Shown here: one piece after another, positions 35,503 to 45,405 of the stretch | Numbering within the stretch: the stretch's first letter is position 1 | How the letters are laid out: every line of letters begins with the position of its first letter | Assembly (NCBI GenBank): GCA_026075535.2 | Contig: AP026546.1 | Location: forward strand, 4,836,001-4,900,000 | Direction of reading: 5' to 3' | DNA length: 64,000 nt | From: Tricholoma matsutake | Lineage: Eukaryota > Basidiomycota > Agaricomycetes > Agaricales > Tricholomataceae | Translations under genes and position numbers: made by a program | Notes under the pieces: generated by a model | What the model was told of the DNA's origin: nothing | Seen by the model: the letters and a program-made list of their open reading frames with translations, nothing else | Database searches by the model: none

Positions 35503-35605
35503 GGGCCCAAATGACGTACATCGTTGTTTGGGCCCCAGGTAAGTTTTCTTTTTGTTCGTTTCATTCTTTTTTGATTAATATTAGTTTTCTTTTGAATTTT
35601 TATAG
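35503..35605 (+). other. Hairpin plus intron-like block 2 in HP copy 2
   Basis: GGGCCCAAATGACG pairs with CGTTGTTTGGGCCC (35503-35535). CCAGGTAAGTTTTC follows and the block ends TTTTTATAG at 35605. The donor is an ideal GTAAGT, and the spacing between stem and donor is the same as in block 1. Confidence 0.68.
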
Positions 35606-35653
35606 TTTCTCATTGTATGATGCGACCCACCGCCGCCACCGCACCCTCCACCG

Positions 35654-35673
35654 CCATGAGCAGCTGCTCATGG
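35654..35673. repeat. Perfect 20 bp palindrome CCATGAGCAGCTGCTCATGG
   Basis: This is the clearest member of the GAGC/GCTC palindrome class, followed by GGTGG. A second member lies at 35876-35895 (CTGCGAGC-aact-GCTCACAG). Confidence 0.85.
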
Positions 35674-36050
35674 GGTGGAAACAAGGAGCAATGATGAGGA
35701 CCACGGAGACGGAGACGAGGAGCTGCAAACAACGAGAGCAGCGGGGTGGCAAGGCCCAAAACAATGAGAGCAGCAGGGTGGCAAGACAAGGATGGGAGGA
35801 CAATGGATGACCACGAAAACGACGGGACAGGGAGGACAACGGATGACAAGCACGACCCAGCACCCAGCACCGCCGCTGCGAGCAACTGCTCACAGGGTGG
35901 AAGGAGGGGTGCAATGATGGAGACAACCACACAATGACAACAGGACACCAGCACCAGGGAACACAACATGGCCAGGACAGTGACAGCGAAGCCAGGATGA
36001 CAAACGGGTGCGAGGATGGAGATGACCATGCAATGACAACAGGCCAGGCT

Positions 36051-36304
36051 GCCCCCGCATTTTGCATGGGGCGGTTTTTTTCATTTTTTATTTATGGTAA
36101 TACCTTCCCCCTCGCCCATGTTTTACATGGGTGAGGGGTTTTTCTTTCTTTTTCTTTATAATTGTAGTGCTCCCCTTGTGTCGAACACGAGGGGAGATTA
36201 GTTTTATATGTATATATTTGTAGGACTCCCCCTTGCACCTTGCATGGGGGAGGTTTTTTTTTTATGTAATTAATGGTGTATCCCTCGCGTCCAATGTGAG
36301 GGAT
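36051..36304. repeat. Cluster of five GC-rich hairpins, HP copy 2
   Basis: Stem-loops at 36051-36072, 36107-36138, 36170-36196, 36226-36252 and 36280-36304 correspond one to one with those at 24631-24884. The second has a 13 bp stem with one mismatch (CCCCTCGCCCATG, loop TTTTA, CATGGGTGAGGGG). The third (CTCCCCTTGTG/CACGAGGGGAG) and fifth (ATCCCTCGCGT/ATGTGAGGGAT) need G-U pairs. Confidence 0.85.
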
Positions 36305-36371
36305 GTAGTTGATAAATTTTATTTGATCTTAATTGTGAGCTTCGAGAGAGAAATAGTTAAGTTTGAGTTTG

Positions 36372-36506
36372 AGGGTATAAATACACTTTTATATTGGCAG
36401 CTAATAATTCTCCTGTGGCTCAACTGGTTAAGCACTTGTTTGGTTTGTCATGTGATTCTTGATCATGAGTTCTAGAGTTCAATCCCTGCTCTGAACAAGT
36501 TTATTT
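36372..36506 (+). ncRNA. Pol III-like unit, HP copy 2
   Basis: GAGGGTATAAATACAC, then box A TGGCTCAACTGG (36416-36427), box B AGTTCAATCC (36476-36485) and TTTT near 36503. Promoter elements and spacing match the unit at 24953-25090 although flanking bases differ. Confidence 0.45.
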
Positions 36507-36707
36507 TGTAGGTACTTTGTGAAATTCATGAAGTCCGAAGCACTTGAAACTTGTAAGATATCTCAAATTGACTTTCCATTATGGTATGACTTTAGGGTAC
36601 TGAGTCTCACTGGATTCCTGGTGAGTCCTACTGGATTCCTGGAGGATTCCTGGTCTTCCTGGTAGGACTACCAGGATTCCTCCAGGACTATGTGGGGCAG
36701 TATAAAG

Positions 36708-38264
36708 TTCAGTGCAGCCCTAGCGAAAGGACAAGACTGGCTCATTCAATTTGGCAGACTAACTCGAATGTCCCGAGGAATACATGCAAGCTACATATGG
36801 CAACTATACCTATCCATCGCAGTTCCATGCATGTTATACGCTGCTGACGTCTTTCTGACCCCACAGCAGAACATTGGCAAGAGAACAAAGGACAGACATT
36901 CAAAGCAAGCCGCTGTGAACAAGCTAGCTTCGATCCAGAGGAAGGCAGCGCTCATGATCACAGGTGCGATGAAATCTACAGTGACTGATATAGTAGAGGT
37001 CATGGCAAACTTGATCCCATTCAACCTACTCATCAACAAGTACCGCCAACGTGCAGCCATCTGACTCGCAACACTACCACCGACGCACCCTCTCCACAAG
37101 CCCATCAAAAATGCGGCGAGCAAACTAGTGAAATGCCATGCAACTCCATTACATGACCTTATGCACAGATTCAACATACACCCACAATCCATCGAAACCA
37201 TCAAGGCAGTACACTTTGACATGGGTTGGAAACCAGAAATCAAAACCAAGACCACAAGCAATGCCAACAAAGCAATAGAAGATGCGAACAATGATAACCC
37301 AGACGTGAAAGTGTTTGCAGATGGCTCAGGCATGGTGGGAAAGATAGGTGCAGCGGCGGTCCTATACAGGAACAGAAGAGCAAAAACCATGATATGCTAC
37401 CAAGTGGGCTTGCAAAGACACCACATGGTCTATGAAGGAGAAGGAATAGGGGTGATATTGGGAATGAAACTGATCTCCAAGGAGTGGGGAATATGGTCAG
37501 CTATTATATACACTGACAATCAAGCTGCTATTACGGCCAGGCAACTGACAAAACCCAATCCAGGTCATCATATTTTTGACGCCCTACATGACAACATTGA
37601 AGAACTACGAAAGAAACATATCAGGATATGCATCACCATACAATGGATACCAGGACACAAGGGGGTTGAGGGCAATGAGCTAGCAGATGAACAAGCGAAG
37701 AAGGCGATAACAGAGGGGGGCAGTAATGCGTCCGAACTACCAAGAGTACTCAAGAAAGCCCTACCACACAGCAAATTGGTGGTGAAATGTGCATACGGGG
37801 AGAAACTAAAATGCAACACACAGAAGGCATGGCAGAAATCACCACAGTACAAACAGATGAAGAACACTGACCCCACCACCCCGTCATGCAAATACATTGA
37901 CCTAATCACGGACCTACCACAGAAGATAGCCAGTATCCTATTGCAGCTGAGAATGGGACATGCACCACTAGCTAAGCACTTACACCATATAGGGAAAATT
38001 GACTCACCACTTGGTCCAGATTGCCAACAAAGCAAGGAAACTGTGCAACACCTCTTACTACACTGCACTGCACATCAAGCAGCCAGACAGGCACTGCGCA
38101 ACAGCATAGGAGGCAGAGATATAAACATCACAAAGCTCCTCACCATGCCCAAAACACTACTGGCATTATTTCATTACATCGCTGCAACAGGACAATTCCG
38201 CAACACCTTTGGAGATATACCAACACTAAGCAAAGAACAACAAAGGGGTAGGAAAAGAAGATAG
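36708..38264 (+). pseudogene. LINE ORF2 part 2: RT thumb, RNase H, C-terminal zinc motif
   Basis: The frame resumes at ALAKGQDWLIQFGRLTR after HP copy 2. The connection domain (LYAADVFLTPQQ) leads into RNase H at 37300-37720, with VFADGSGMVG, GEGIGVILGM, IYTDNQAAI and NELADEQAKKA, so all four acidic residues are present. A C-terminal Cys/His cluster (CQQSKETVQHLLLHC) follows. It ends at TAG 38262-38264. A single TGA (37062-37064, RQRAAI then TGA) interrupts it in frame. Confidence 0.9.
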
Positions 38265-38639
38265 AGGAGGGAAGACAGAGATGGAATAAAAAGACAAAGA
38301 AGAGGATTCATGCGCGGCAAGCATCCATTACCTTACACCTGGTCTCGATACCACTTATTACAGCACCAACGGTGCTTTGAGAACCACTCCGTGGGCTCTC
38401 AAAGCAGATGAGAAAGAAACTTAGATAGAAAGGACAACCCATATTGCACAAATCTTGTATATTCACTCTCTTACATATGGTTCACCACAAAAGAGAATAA
38501 TTTGGAAAAAAAAAAAAAAAAAATTACCCACATGGGTAGGGGTATGGTGTTACCCTGCATTTTTGTGGGTTATTTGTCAGTTTTGACACAAATATGTATT
38601 TTAATAATTTAATTACACTAAATTAATATATAGAAAGAG

Positions 38640-39450
38640 AAACCCCCCCTCTCACATTTGGAGTGAGGGAGGGGGGGTGGTGCCTGTAGTCACTGAGAAC
38701 AAAACAAGAAATCCCCTGCTTGTGTTTGCAGCAAGAGGGTGGTGCCTGTAGTCACTGAGAACAGAACGAGAAACCCCCTCACTCGTGTTTGCAGCGAGAG
38801 AGGGGGGTGGTGCCTATAGTTGCCAAGAATGGATTGAGAAATCCCCCCACTCGTGTTTGCAGTGAGAGAGGGGGTAGGTGGTGCCTGTAGTTGCTGAGAA
38901 TGTTGTTGTTGTTGTCATTGTCATACTCCTGCCCCTTCTCATCATCCCCATCCTCATTGCTCTCTGTTTCCACCCTGCAAGCAGTTGCTCATGGTGGTGG
39001 TTGGGGGTGCTATGATGGTGGTGGTGGCCATCATCGTTGTCCTGCCTGCTCCCCCTTCACATCACCCCCATCCTCATTGCTCCCTGTTTCCACCCCATGA
39101 GCAGTTGCTCATGGTGGCAGTTAGGGGTGCTATGGTGGTGGTGGCATCCTTGTTGCTCCCTGTTGGTGGCTGTAGTTGCCCAGAAGTGGCCGTTGTTGCC
39201 TAGAATGGAAGCAGAAAACCCCCCACTCATGTTTGCAGTGAGGGAGGGGGTGGTCATCCCAGAACAAAAGAAGAAAATGCCCCTGCTTGCATTTGTAGTG
39301 AGGGAGGGGGTGGTGGTGGCCATAGTCATCTAGAATAGAATAAGAAATCACCCTGCTCACATTTGGAGCAGGGGAGGGGCCATTGTTGCTGTTGTTGCCT
39401 AGAATAGAACAAGAAACCACTCCACTCAGATTTGGAGTGAGGGAGGGGGT
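38640..39450 (+). repeat. Tandem ~70-80 bp repeats with hairpins
   Basis: Units of the type CTCACTCGTGTTTGCAGCGAG followed by GGGGGTGGTGCCTGTAGT repeat here and correspond, in reverse, to 22650-23170. Stems vary in concert, for example CTCG/CGAG, CTTG/CAAG and CTCA/TGAG. GAGC/GCTC palindromes lie near 38975 and at 39091-39117. Confidence 0.8.
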
Positions 39451-39606
39451 GGTGGTGGTCACCCAGAGCCATGGCCATTGGTGTTGGTGTTGGTGTTGGT
39501 GTCACCATTGATGTTGCCATTGTCATTGATGTTGCCATTGTTATGGTTGATGTTGTTGTAGATGTTGTCAATGATTGTTGACATTGATCAGCAAAGTCAG
39601 ATGATT

Positions 39607-39790
39607 AGGCATGTGGCTATCAGTACCCAGAAAATATATTCTGAATATATTTATATAGATCCACAACCTCAAAAGTCGATGGGCCTTCTCTCAACACTAA
39701 GCAATCAGAGCACATGGTGTCCAGTTATTTCCAAAATACAAAAAAGGCCCAAGGCAGTTGCAGCAACACTAACTGTAGACCATACTTGCT
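39607..39790. other. Short unassigned segment
   Basis: AT-rich sequence between two hAT-like elements. Nothing recognised. It contains the TACTTGCT target copy at 39783-39790. Confidence 0.4.
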
Positions 39791-40271
39791 TAAGGCAAGG
39801 CAGGGGTAGGGGTATACCCTTGTGTTTTTGGTATGAGGGGTAAGGGTAGGGGTTTGGAAGTTCATACCCTTGCATACCCCTGTACCCTTACTAAGGGTAC
39901 AGGGGTATGCCAGGGGTATGCTTATGTAAGAATATCATTTGATTTTTTCAGCTACAAAGACTCATATTCAAGATTTTCATCAATTAAATTCAAATTTTGG
40001 GATTGTCCAACATGATAATGGCTTTCATATGTTAATCAGAGGTATTAATATGTGATATTAATGGTAAATACAATAGTTATCAACACTTTTCAAATGAATT
40101 TTGCTCTAAATATGTTGATTTTGTGCCAAACCCTTGTACCCTTGACAAACCCTCCCATACCCTTGGCAACCCTTATATGTTTCCATACCCTTACCCCTAA
40201 GGGTAGGGTGTTCAGGGGTAGGGGTAAGGGTATGAGATTTGACACCCAGGGGTAACCCCTGCCTTGCCCTA
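39791..40271. mobile_element. hAT-like non-autonomous element, 481 bp
   Basis: Ends TAAGGCAAGGCAGGGGTA and, reverse complemented, TAGGGCAAGGCAGGGGTT. Flanking 8 bp are TACTTGCT (39783-39790) and TACTCGCT (40272-40279). The interior is packed with GGGGTA/TACCCC words and has an AT-rich core. Non-coding. Confidence 0.88.
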
Positions 40272-40279
40272 TACTCGCT

Positions 40280-40638
40280 GCATGAGCGATACCAAGGAAT
40301 ACAACACTGGGTGACTTCCCATAAGGATCTAGAAAAATCTAGAGAGGTATCAACCCCCTAAACAACCATCAGCCAAGATGCCAAAGCCAAATCAGGATGA
40401 GTTATATTACCGTTCCTGAGAATTGACCTTTGTAGATTTTGTGTGTTACAAAGGCCTCAGGACCCCTCTGTAGTTCATTCCAGACAGTTTTTGCATGATC
40501 AAATGATGGGATCTCTCTGTTTGGTGCTCCACATCCTTATTTTAGGTAGAGTTCCATAACCTTGGGTCATTAGTACTCCCTTCAGACATTTCCCCTACAA
40601 TCACTACAGTCACTCTTTATCACAATCTTTGTTGCTCA
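40280..40638. other. Left flank of the Harbinger element
   Basis: No coding frame recognised. The left terminus of the PIF/Harbinger transposon probably lies here but I could not find its inverted repeat. Confidence 0.35.
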
Positions 40639-41446
40639 ATGGAGAACCAACCAGAAGATAACTCAGGCTCAAAAACTCCTCTGAGAGATCATAGGGCAGG
40701 TTACCACTCAGCCCAGTGCTACAAATTTTTCTATTCCACCAAATACACAATTTACATTCCCTTTCACTCCTTATTATACCAATACCCCAATTCAACCCAC
40801 CATACATCACAATATATGTTCAACTACAGTTATTACTTACCTATCTACTGTGCCAGAGAAATTTTAACACTCCTTATCCTACCCTTAATTCATCTGCTCC
40901 ACCTCTATACCCCACTCTCCAGAGGCTGCCTCCCACATATGGACTGCTAGATACCCAAGCCAAACAGCATCAGCCCCACCAGAATCCCATACTCCAAGTC
41001 ACACAGCTCAGCCACTTCCTCCTAGCAACCATGTCAGCCTCCCTCACAATCAGCTATTTCATGTGCACGAAGTCCAGCTACTGTGACTCCCCGGCCTCTT
41101 GACTCCCAGGCCTCTTGACTCAGATTCAGATCTTCCAGAGGTCAGCGACATCATGCACCCAAGTTCTAAGGTGCTTGGGAAAAGAAAAGCTTGCGGGGAC
41201 TCAGATGAGCCAGGCAACATCTCATGCCCAAGTTCCAAGGTGCTTGGCAAAAGAAAAGCACATGACAATGCTGATGAGCCTCCAAAAAAGAAGCATGTGG
41301 CAAAGGACAGTAAGCCAGGTACCTGTAAAACCAAGTTCAAAGCAGGACCAGGTCCAAATGCAAAGCAGAAGGGGAGTGCCACAGATGCTTGTAACTTTAG
41401 CTCTGAGGAAATCCACAGGTTGCTACTTGGCATTAACAACTGACTC
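40639..41446 (+). pseudogene. Harbinger Myb/SANT-like protein, N-terminal part
   Basis: From MENQPEDN at 40639 the sequence is Pro/Tyr-rich with several frame changes. It then becomes a clean frame at 41099 (TPRPLDSDSDLPEVS, SSKVLGKRKACGDSDEP twice, EPPKKKHVAK, a nuclear-localisation-like stretch). It ends at FSSEEIHRLLLGIN, the start of a Myb/SANT-like helix set. The gypsy LTR begins at 41447, and the helix set continues at 53887 with LPTGGKGWEAVAEAYNSWA. A TGA at 41441-41443 lies at the junction. It would bind transposon ends for the DDE nuclease. Confidence 0.7.
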
Positions 41447-43343
41447 TGTAAGGGGACTAGGGGGTGCCCCATGTGTTTCTCCTATTTTTTACATTCATCC
41501 TATATTTTTCCTCACTTCATTTCCTCCTATTCTTCATTTTCTATGATTTTTCCTTATTTTATTACTAATTTCCCTTTCTATCACATTTGTGCATGTTGAC
41601 AGTTCTATATTTAGAGGTGGAGTACCCTTTCTGACATCCACCCCTTGGTGTGATGTCATTTGGTGGCCTTGATCTGCCTATCTCTGCCTTTTCTATTTTT
41701 AGGCTATTATTTGATTTTTGCAATCTTCATATATACTGGGCATTGGCAAAGGGGTCCTTAGGGTTTTCTCTTCAGATATCACTTTGCTAGGTGCACCTCC
41801 ACTCCCTGTAATATGTACTATAATTTTAACTTTGGATTTCCCTTTGCTAGTCCACTAATTTTTTTTTTCTTTTTTTTGAATCCCATTTATTCTCTGTTGT
41901 GGTGAACCATATGTAAGAGACTAAATATACATTTGAATGCAATCCTATCTGATCCTTTCCCAATGAGTCTTCTGTGATATTGGTTGCTGTGGTCTTCATT
42001 GCCCCTGTGATCATCAGTGCTGCTCGCCTCTGTACCAATGCCAGCTTGTTTACTGTGCTGTGTTTTGCCTATCCATCTTTTGACACTCTGTTGTGTGTCC
42101 ATCATGGGTGTCATCACCAGTCTCCATGCATCCCAAATGTTGGACCCATCCAGCCCCTCTAGCCAGTCTATCCAGTGTTCAGCCTTTGCTTTTCGTATCG
42201 CCTCTGAATACTGATTGCGCTGCTGTTGGTATTCCTTGTGTATTGGATGTTGACTGTTTTGGCAGTGATATTTTGATTGCCCTCTGAGTTGTTGCATTTT
42301 CTTCTTTTTGTCCATGAGTTCTGGAGGGAGTCCACCATCTCTTCGAGTACGGGCATGGTGTTGTTAGCTTGACGTGTTTCTTGATGGCATCTTGTATCTT
42401 CTCGTTCAGGGTTTTTAATCTTTCATCGAAGTCTTGTATGTTGTCTATTTCTGTGGGTGGGGGAATGTTAGTGAGGTTAGCTTTTAACATTTTTACTAGT
42501 GGCCAATCAGCCTTCCTGAAGTTATGCCTTGGTTTCCAAGCTATCTTCAGTGCATATATGTCGATTTGCATGATGATTGGGTAGTGATCCATCTTCACTG
42601 GCCTTGCCGCATCTTCCATGTTGCACTTGATGATCACGTTGGCGAGGTTTTCTGTGCAGAATACATTGTCGACTCTGGTGTGGTTTCCTGTGCTGTGCAA
42701 TCACAAAGTCAGAATTTGTGGGGGTAGGGCCATCTTCATGTTGTAACACCCCAGCATATTCAGCAGCGGTTGTGTAAGGTCGAGGTTCTGAGGCATGAAG
42801 AGGTGTGTGTTTTGAGCTTTGTCCCATAGTGGGTGGTGACAGTTGAAATCTCCTAGCCATATGGTGTGTAGTGGACCTGCTGTGTGTCATTGTCTCTTTT
42901 GATCTCGCATGTATGCAGATATGTGTGTCAGCATATTGTTATTGTTACAGTCATTGTAAATATTGATGATGCATAGTGTGCCAAACTGACCTTGAATCTC
43001 TATCACTGTGATGTCTGGGTGTTCAATGTTGATTTGTTTCCATGCATCTGTGAGTAGGTTAGTGTTGATGAGTATTACTGATCTTGTTCGGTCTGGGTGT
43101 TTCTGATGTGTGTTGGGGTATACTGTTGTCCAGTTGTGATTGGCCTGGGTTTTGCCATTGAAGTCAATGTAGGGTTCTTGTATTGCACATATGTCATACT
43201 TGTTTCTTTGTAGGCTTTCTAAGAGATCGAGTTGACTTTCTAACGATTTGTTGATGTTTTGCTGCTGCATTTGAAATGGTCGCTGGGTTTGTTCTTGCTC
43301 TTGGTTTTCCACTAATTAAGTGGCTTTGAAGGTTGCCCTTATA
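41447..43343 (+). repeat. Gypsy 5' LTR, interrupted
   Basis: Positions 41447-41860 and 43318-43343 make up the LTR (about 440 bp). Between them lie the LINE and the second copy of its target. The intact order is confirmed by the copies at 53612-53886 and 63401-63826. Confidence 0.92.
41861..43307 (-). mobile_element. LINE, 5'-truncated and internally deleted
   Basis: Target duplication TCCACTAATT (41851-41860 and 43308-43317); the T-run at 41861-41877 is the complement of the poly-A tail. On the minus strand it encodes the endonuclease (43312-42700, CAIQEPYIDFNGKTQ, INTNLLTDAWKQI) and the linker to ~42090, close kin of the LINE at 29803. It then jumps to the region before RNase H (QRRAALMITGAMK) and then to the 3' end (LHMVHHNRE), so two internal segments are missing. 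Position 42193-42195 preserves CGA where the large LINE has TGA. Confidence 0.9.
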
Positions 43344-43500
43344 GTAGAAAACTCTCTCCTAAGGCTCAGAATTGCAAATGCACTGCCAAAATAGGCAGGT
43401 ACAGAGTAGACAATGCCTCCCAAAGCTCAAACAACTCCCTACACACCATTCCAGACACCCCCACCTTAATTAATGTTTGCCTAACACTCTGCCTAGTGCC
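43344..43500 (+). promoter_or_regulatory. Gypsy leader between 5' LTR and gag
   Basis: The leader begins GTAGAAAACTCTCTCCTAAGG after the LTR and is conserved at 63827-63992 in the second copy. It should contain the primer-binding site; no tRNA match was recognised, so self-priming is possible. Confidence 0.55.
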
Positions 43501-44611
43501 ATGGATGCATCAGAGCATCTTGATGCACTTGAAAGCAATGTTACCGGAATATGTGCACAAATCAACTCACTTAAATCTATAATTGAAAACTTCATCAGAA
43601 CCCTTCAGGCTAGCTCCACAACCAATATTCCCCCTATTATGACTCCAAGCACACCCAATAATGATCCACCACCTAATGTGCCCACTAAGGAGCATGCCCA
43701 GATTAAACTGTCCCCCCTCACCAAATTTAATGGTGCATGTGCACAGGGGCATACATTTCTTAATTCCTGTGAGTTGTACATTGGTCTCCAGTTGCATCAA
43801 TTCATCAACAATGTTGCAAAAATTTATTGGGCCTTCACATACATGAAATCTGAATGCATCTATCCTCTACATGGACTGTATTCTGCACCAAACTAAAGAG
43901 CTTGGTTCTCTACCTTTCTCCACATGGGGTGACTTTTGAGCTAAGTTTGTATGCCACTTTTGTCCCCTCAATGAGTGCCACTGAGCAGTGACATGGCTTG
44001 AGTCACCCTCTTACCATCAGGCACATCAATCTGTGGACAATTATATCGACAAGTTTAAGGACTTGGTGGACATGGCAGGATATGGGAGTGGGCTACCAGT
44101 GGTGGTGAAGTTCCAATGGGGTCTCAATCGAGAGATTCAGGACCAGATTGCACAGATGTTGGAAGGGCACCTGGCAGACGACGATATCTATGCTTGGTAT
44201 AAAGCTGCTTCACTCTGTGATGAGAACCAACTCACAAATGTGGTGTTTAATGCTGCATTCTGTGCTCCAACTACCACTCATGCACCCTACACCTTCAATT
44301 GAGCCCTCCCCCACCCTAACCCCATTCCTGTCCATCAGACTCCTGCACCAGCCATCAGTGCCCCCATACAAATGGATGTTGATGCAGTTGCATCCATAGG
44401 TTGGATCTGCTACCACTGTGGAGAAACTGGGCGCATGGCCAGAGCATGTCCCCATCATCAGGATATCTGCATGCTCACCCCTGAGGGGCAAGATGAACTC
44501 CTTCAAGACCTGTTGGAGCTTGTAGATGTTGAGGAGGCCAAGGAGAAAGAGAGCGAGGAGATTAAATCTGAGGCCATAGAGAAGCAGGATTTTTCCACCC
44601 ACAATGAGTGA
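43501..44611 (+). pseudogene. Gypsy Gag
   Basis: Starts ATGGATGCATCAGAGCATC. The capsid-like region has LTKFNGACAQGHTFLNSCELY and, after a broken stretch at 43897-43987, YIDKFKDLVDMAGYG and LYKAASLCDENQL-like sequence. The zinc knuckle at ~44410 reads CYHCGETGRMARAC. The usual His is Arg (44432-44434), so metal binding is probably lost. Stops at 43894 (TAA) and 44300 (TGA) interrupt the protein. Confidence 0.85.
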
Positions 44612-44728
44612 ACCATAGACCCTCATTGCCTGTCCATAACCACTTTGAAGCTCTACCTGTTGAATAGCTAGAGGATGAATCTAATTCCATGACTATTCCT
44701 CCCTTAAACTCTCTTAGGTTGGCTAAAG

Positions 44729-45405
44729 ATGTACCTGTTACCCCCTACTTGTGTCTCTACCCATCACACCAAACCTAAATCATGGGAGCATAAACCACCA
44801 TGCAAATATATAGTGGCATCCACCCCTTTCCAATACTCCTTAGCATTGAAGGTTGAATTGCAGACTACAGACACCAGGCAGGTACTTGGCATCTCCACTC
44901 TTCTGGACTCAGGTGCCACTGGTCTTTTCATCAACACTCAGCTAGTACAACAAAGACATCTGAACACTCACTCACTTTCTTGTCAAATACCTGTTTATAA
45001 TGTGGATGGGTCCCTGAACAAAGCTGGTGCCATTCAGTAGGTTGTAGATCTGGTTCTCATTACAAGGATCATAGCAAACAAGCCCTATTTGCTGTCACAC
45101 AATTAGGGAAACAGGAGGTGATCTTGGGCTATCCATGGCATTGGGACCACAACCCAGAAGTCAACTGGACAATTGGGAAAGTTACTATGAGTCAGTGCCC
45201 CTCCTGTTGCTGCACATGCTTCACTGAAGCCAGACAAGTGTGCCATGGACAAAAGGCCTTCATACAACACATGCAGAAGTGTCATGCTGGGCCAATGCCT
45301 GTGCCTGATGTGGAGTTGGAGGATGTCCCCAACCTCTCACCAGATCCCAATGAGGAGGAGGATGAACCAGAGGAGATTGAAGAAGGTGATCAGATCTTTT
45401 GCTGA
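44729..45405 (+). pseudogene. Gypsy aspartic protease region
   Basis: The catalytic motif LLDSGATGLFIN is intact near 44905-44940. TAG 45038-45040 stops the frame at GAIQ. The frame picks up at ILGYPWHWDHNPEVNWTIG (45118), the usual protease C-terminal block, then an acidic linker (PNEEEDEPEEIEEGD). Needed to cut the polyprotein. Confidence 0.82.

Larger units (their letters stand above)
34251..36707. mobile_element. HP element copy 2 inside LINE ORF2
   Basis: Terminal repeats CTTTACACTGCCCCACATAT (34251) and the complement of ATGTGGGGCAGTATAAAG (36690-36707) pair over ~26 bp with two mismatches. Contents in order: a 10/20 bp minisatellite, a tRNA-like stretch on the minus strand, two hairpin-intron blocks, two GAGC/GCTC palindromes, the five-hairpin cluster, and the TATA/box A/box B unit. 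A clear target duplication was not found. GTTCAGTG (36707-36714) resembles GGACAGTG (34227-34234), but the latter is offset. Confidence 0.78.
29803..38524 (+). mobile_element. LINE (RNase H-bearing, Tad/I-like), full length but interrupted
   Basis: A 12 bp target duplication TACCCACATGGG flanks it (29791-29802 and 38525-38536), and an A-run ends it (38506-38523). It encodes ORF1 with three zinc knuckles and ORF2 with endonuclease, reverse transcriptase and RNase H. HP copy 2 (34251-36707) splits ORF2. Without that insertion the element is ~6.3 kb, a normal full length. Assignment to the Tad/I group rests on the RNase H domain and gene order, not on a tree. Confidence 0.92.
29725..39606. mobile_element. 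Second 3.1 kb-type hAT-like element, split by a LINE
   Basis: The left end TAGGGAGTGACACGGGTAACC (29725 on) matches the reverse complement of the right end of the 22325-25445 element. After the LINE (29803-38524) the match continues at 38525, through hairpin-bearing tandem repeats, to about 39606 (CAGCAAAGTCAG, complement of CTGACTTTGTTG near 22490). The final ~150 bp with the other terminus are missing, so its target duplication cannot be checked. Confidence 0.7.

Noticed and set aside
34251..36707. HP copy 2 ends as LTRs
   Set aside because: The ends are inverted, not direct, repeats, and there is no primer-binding site, purine tract or reverse transcriptase.
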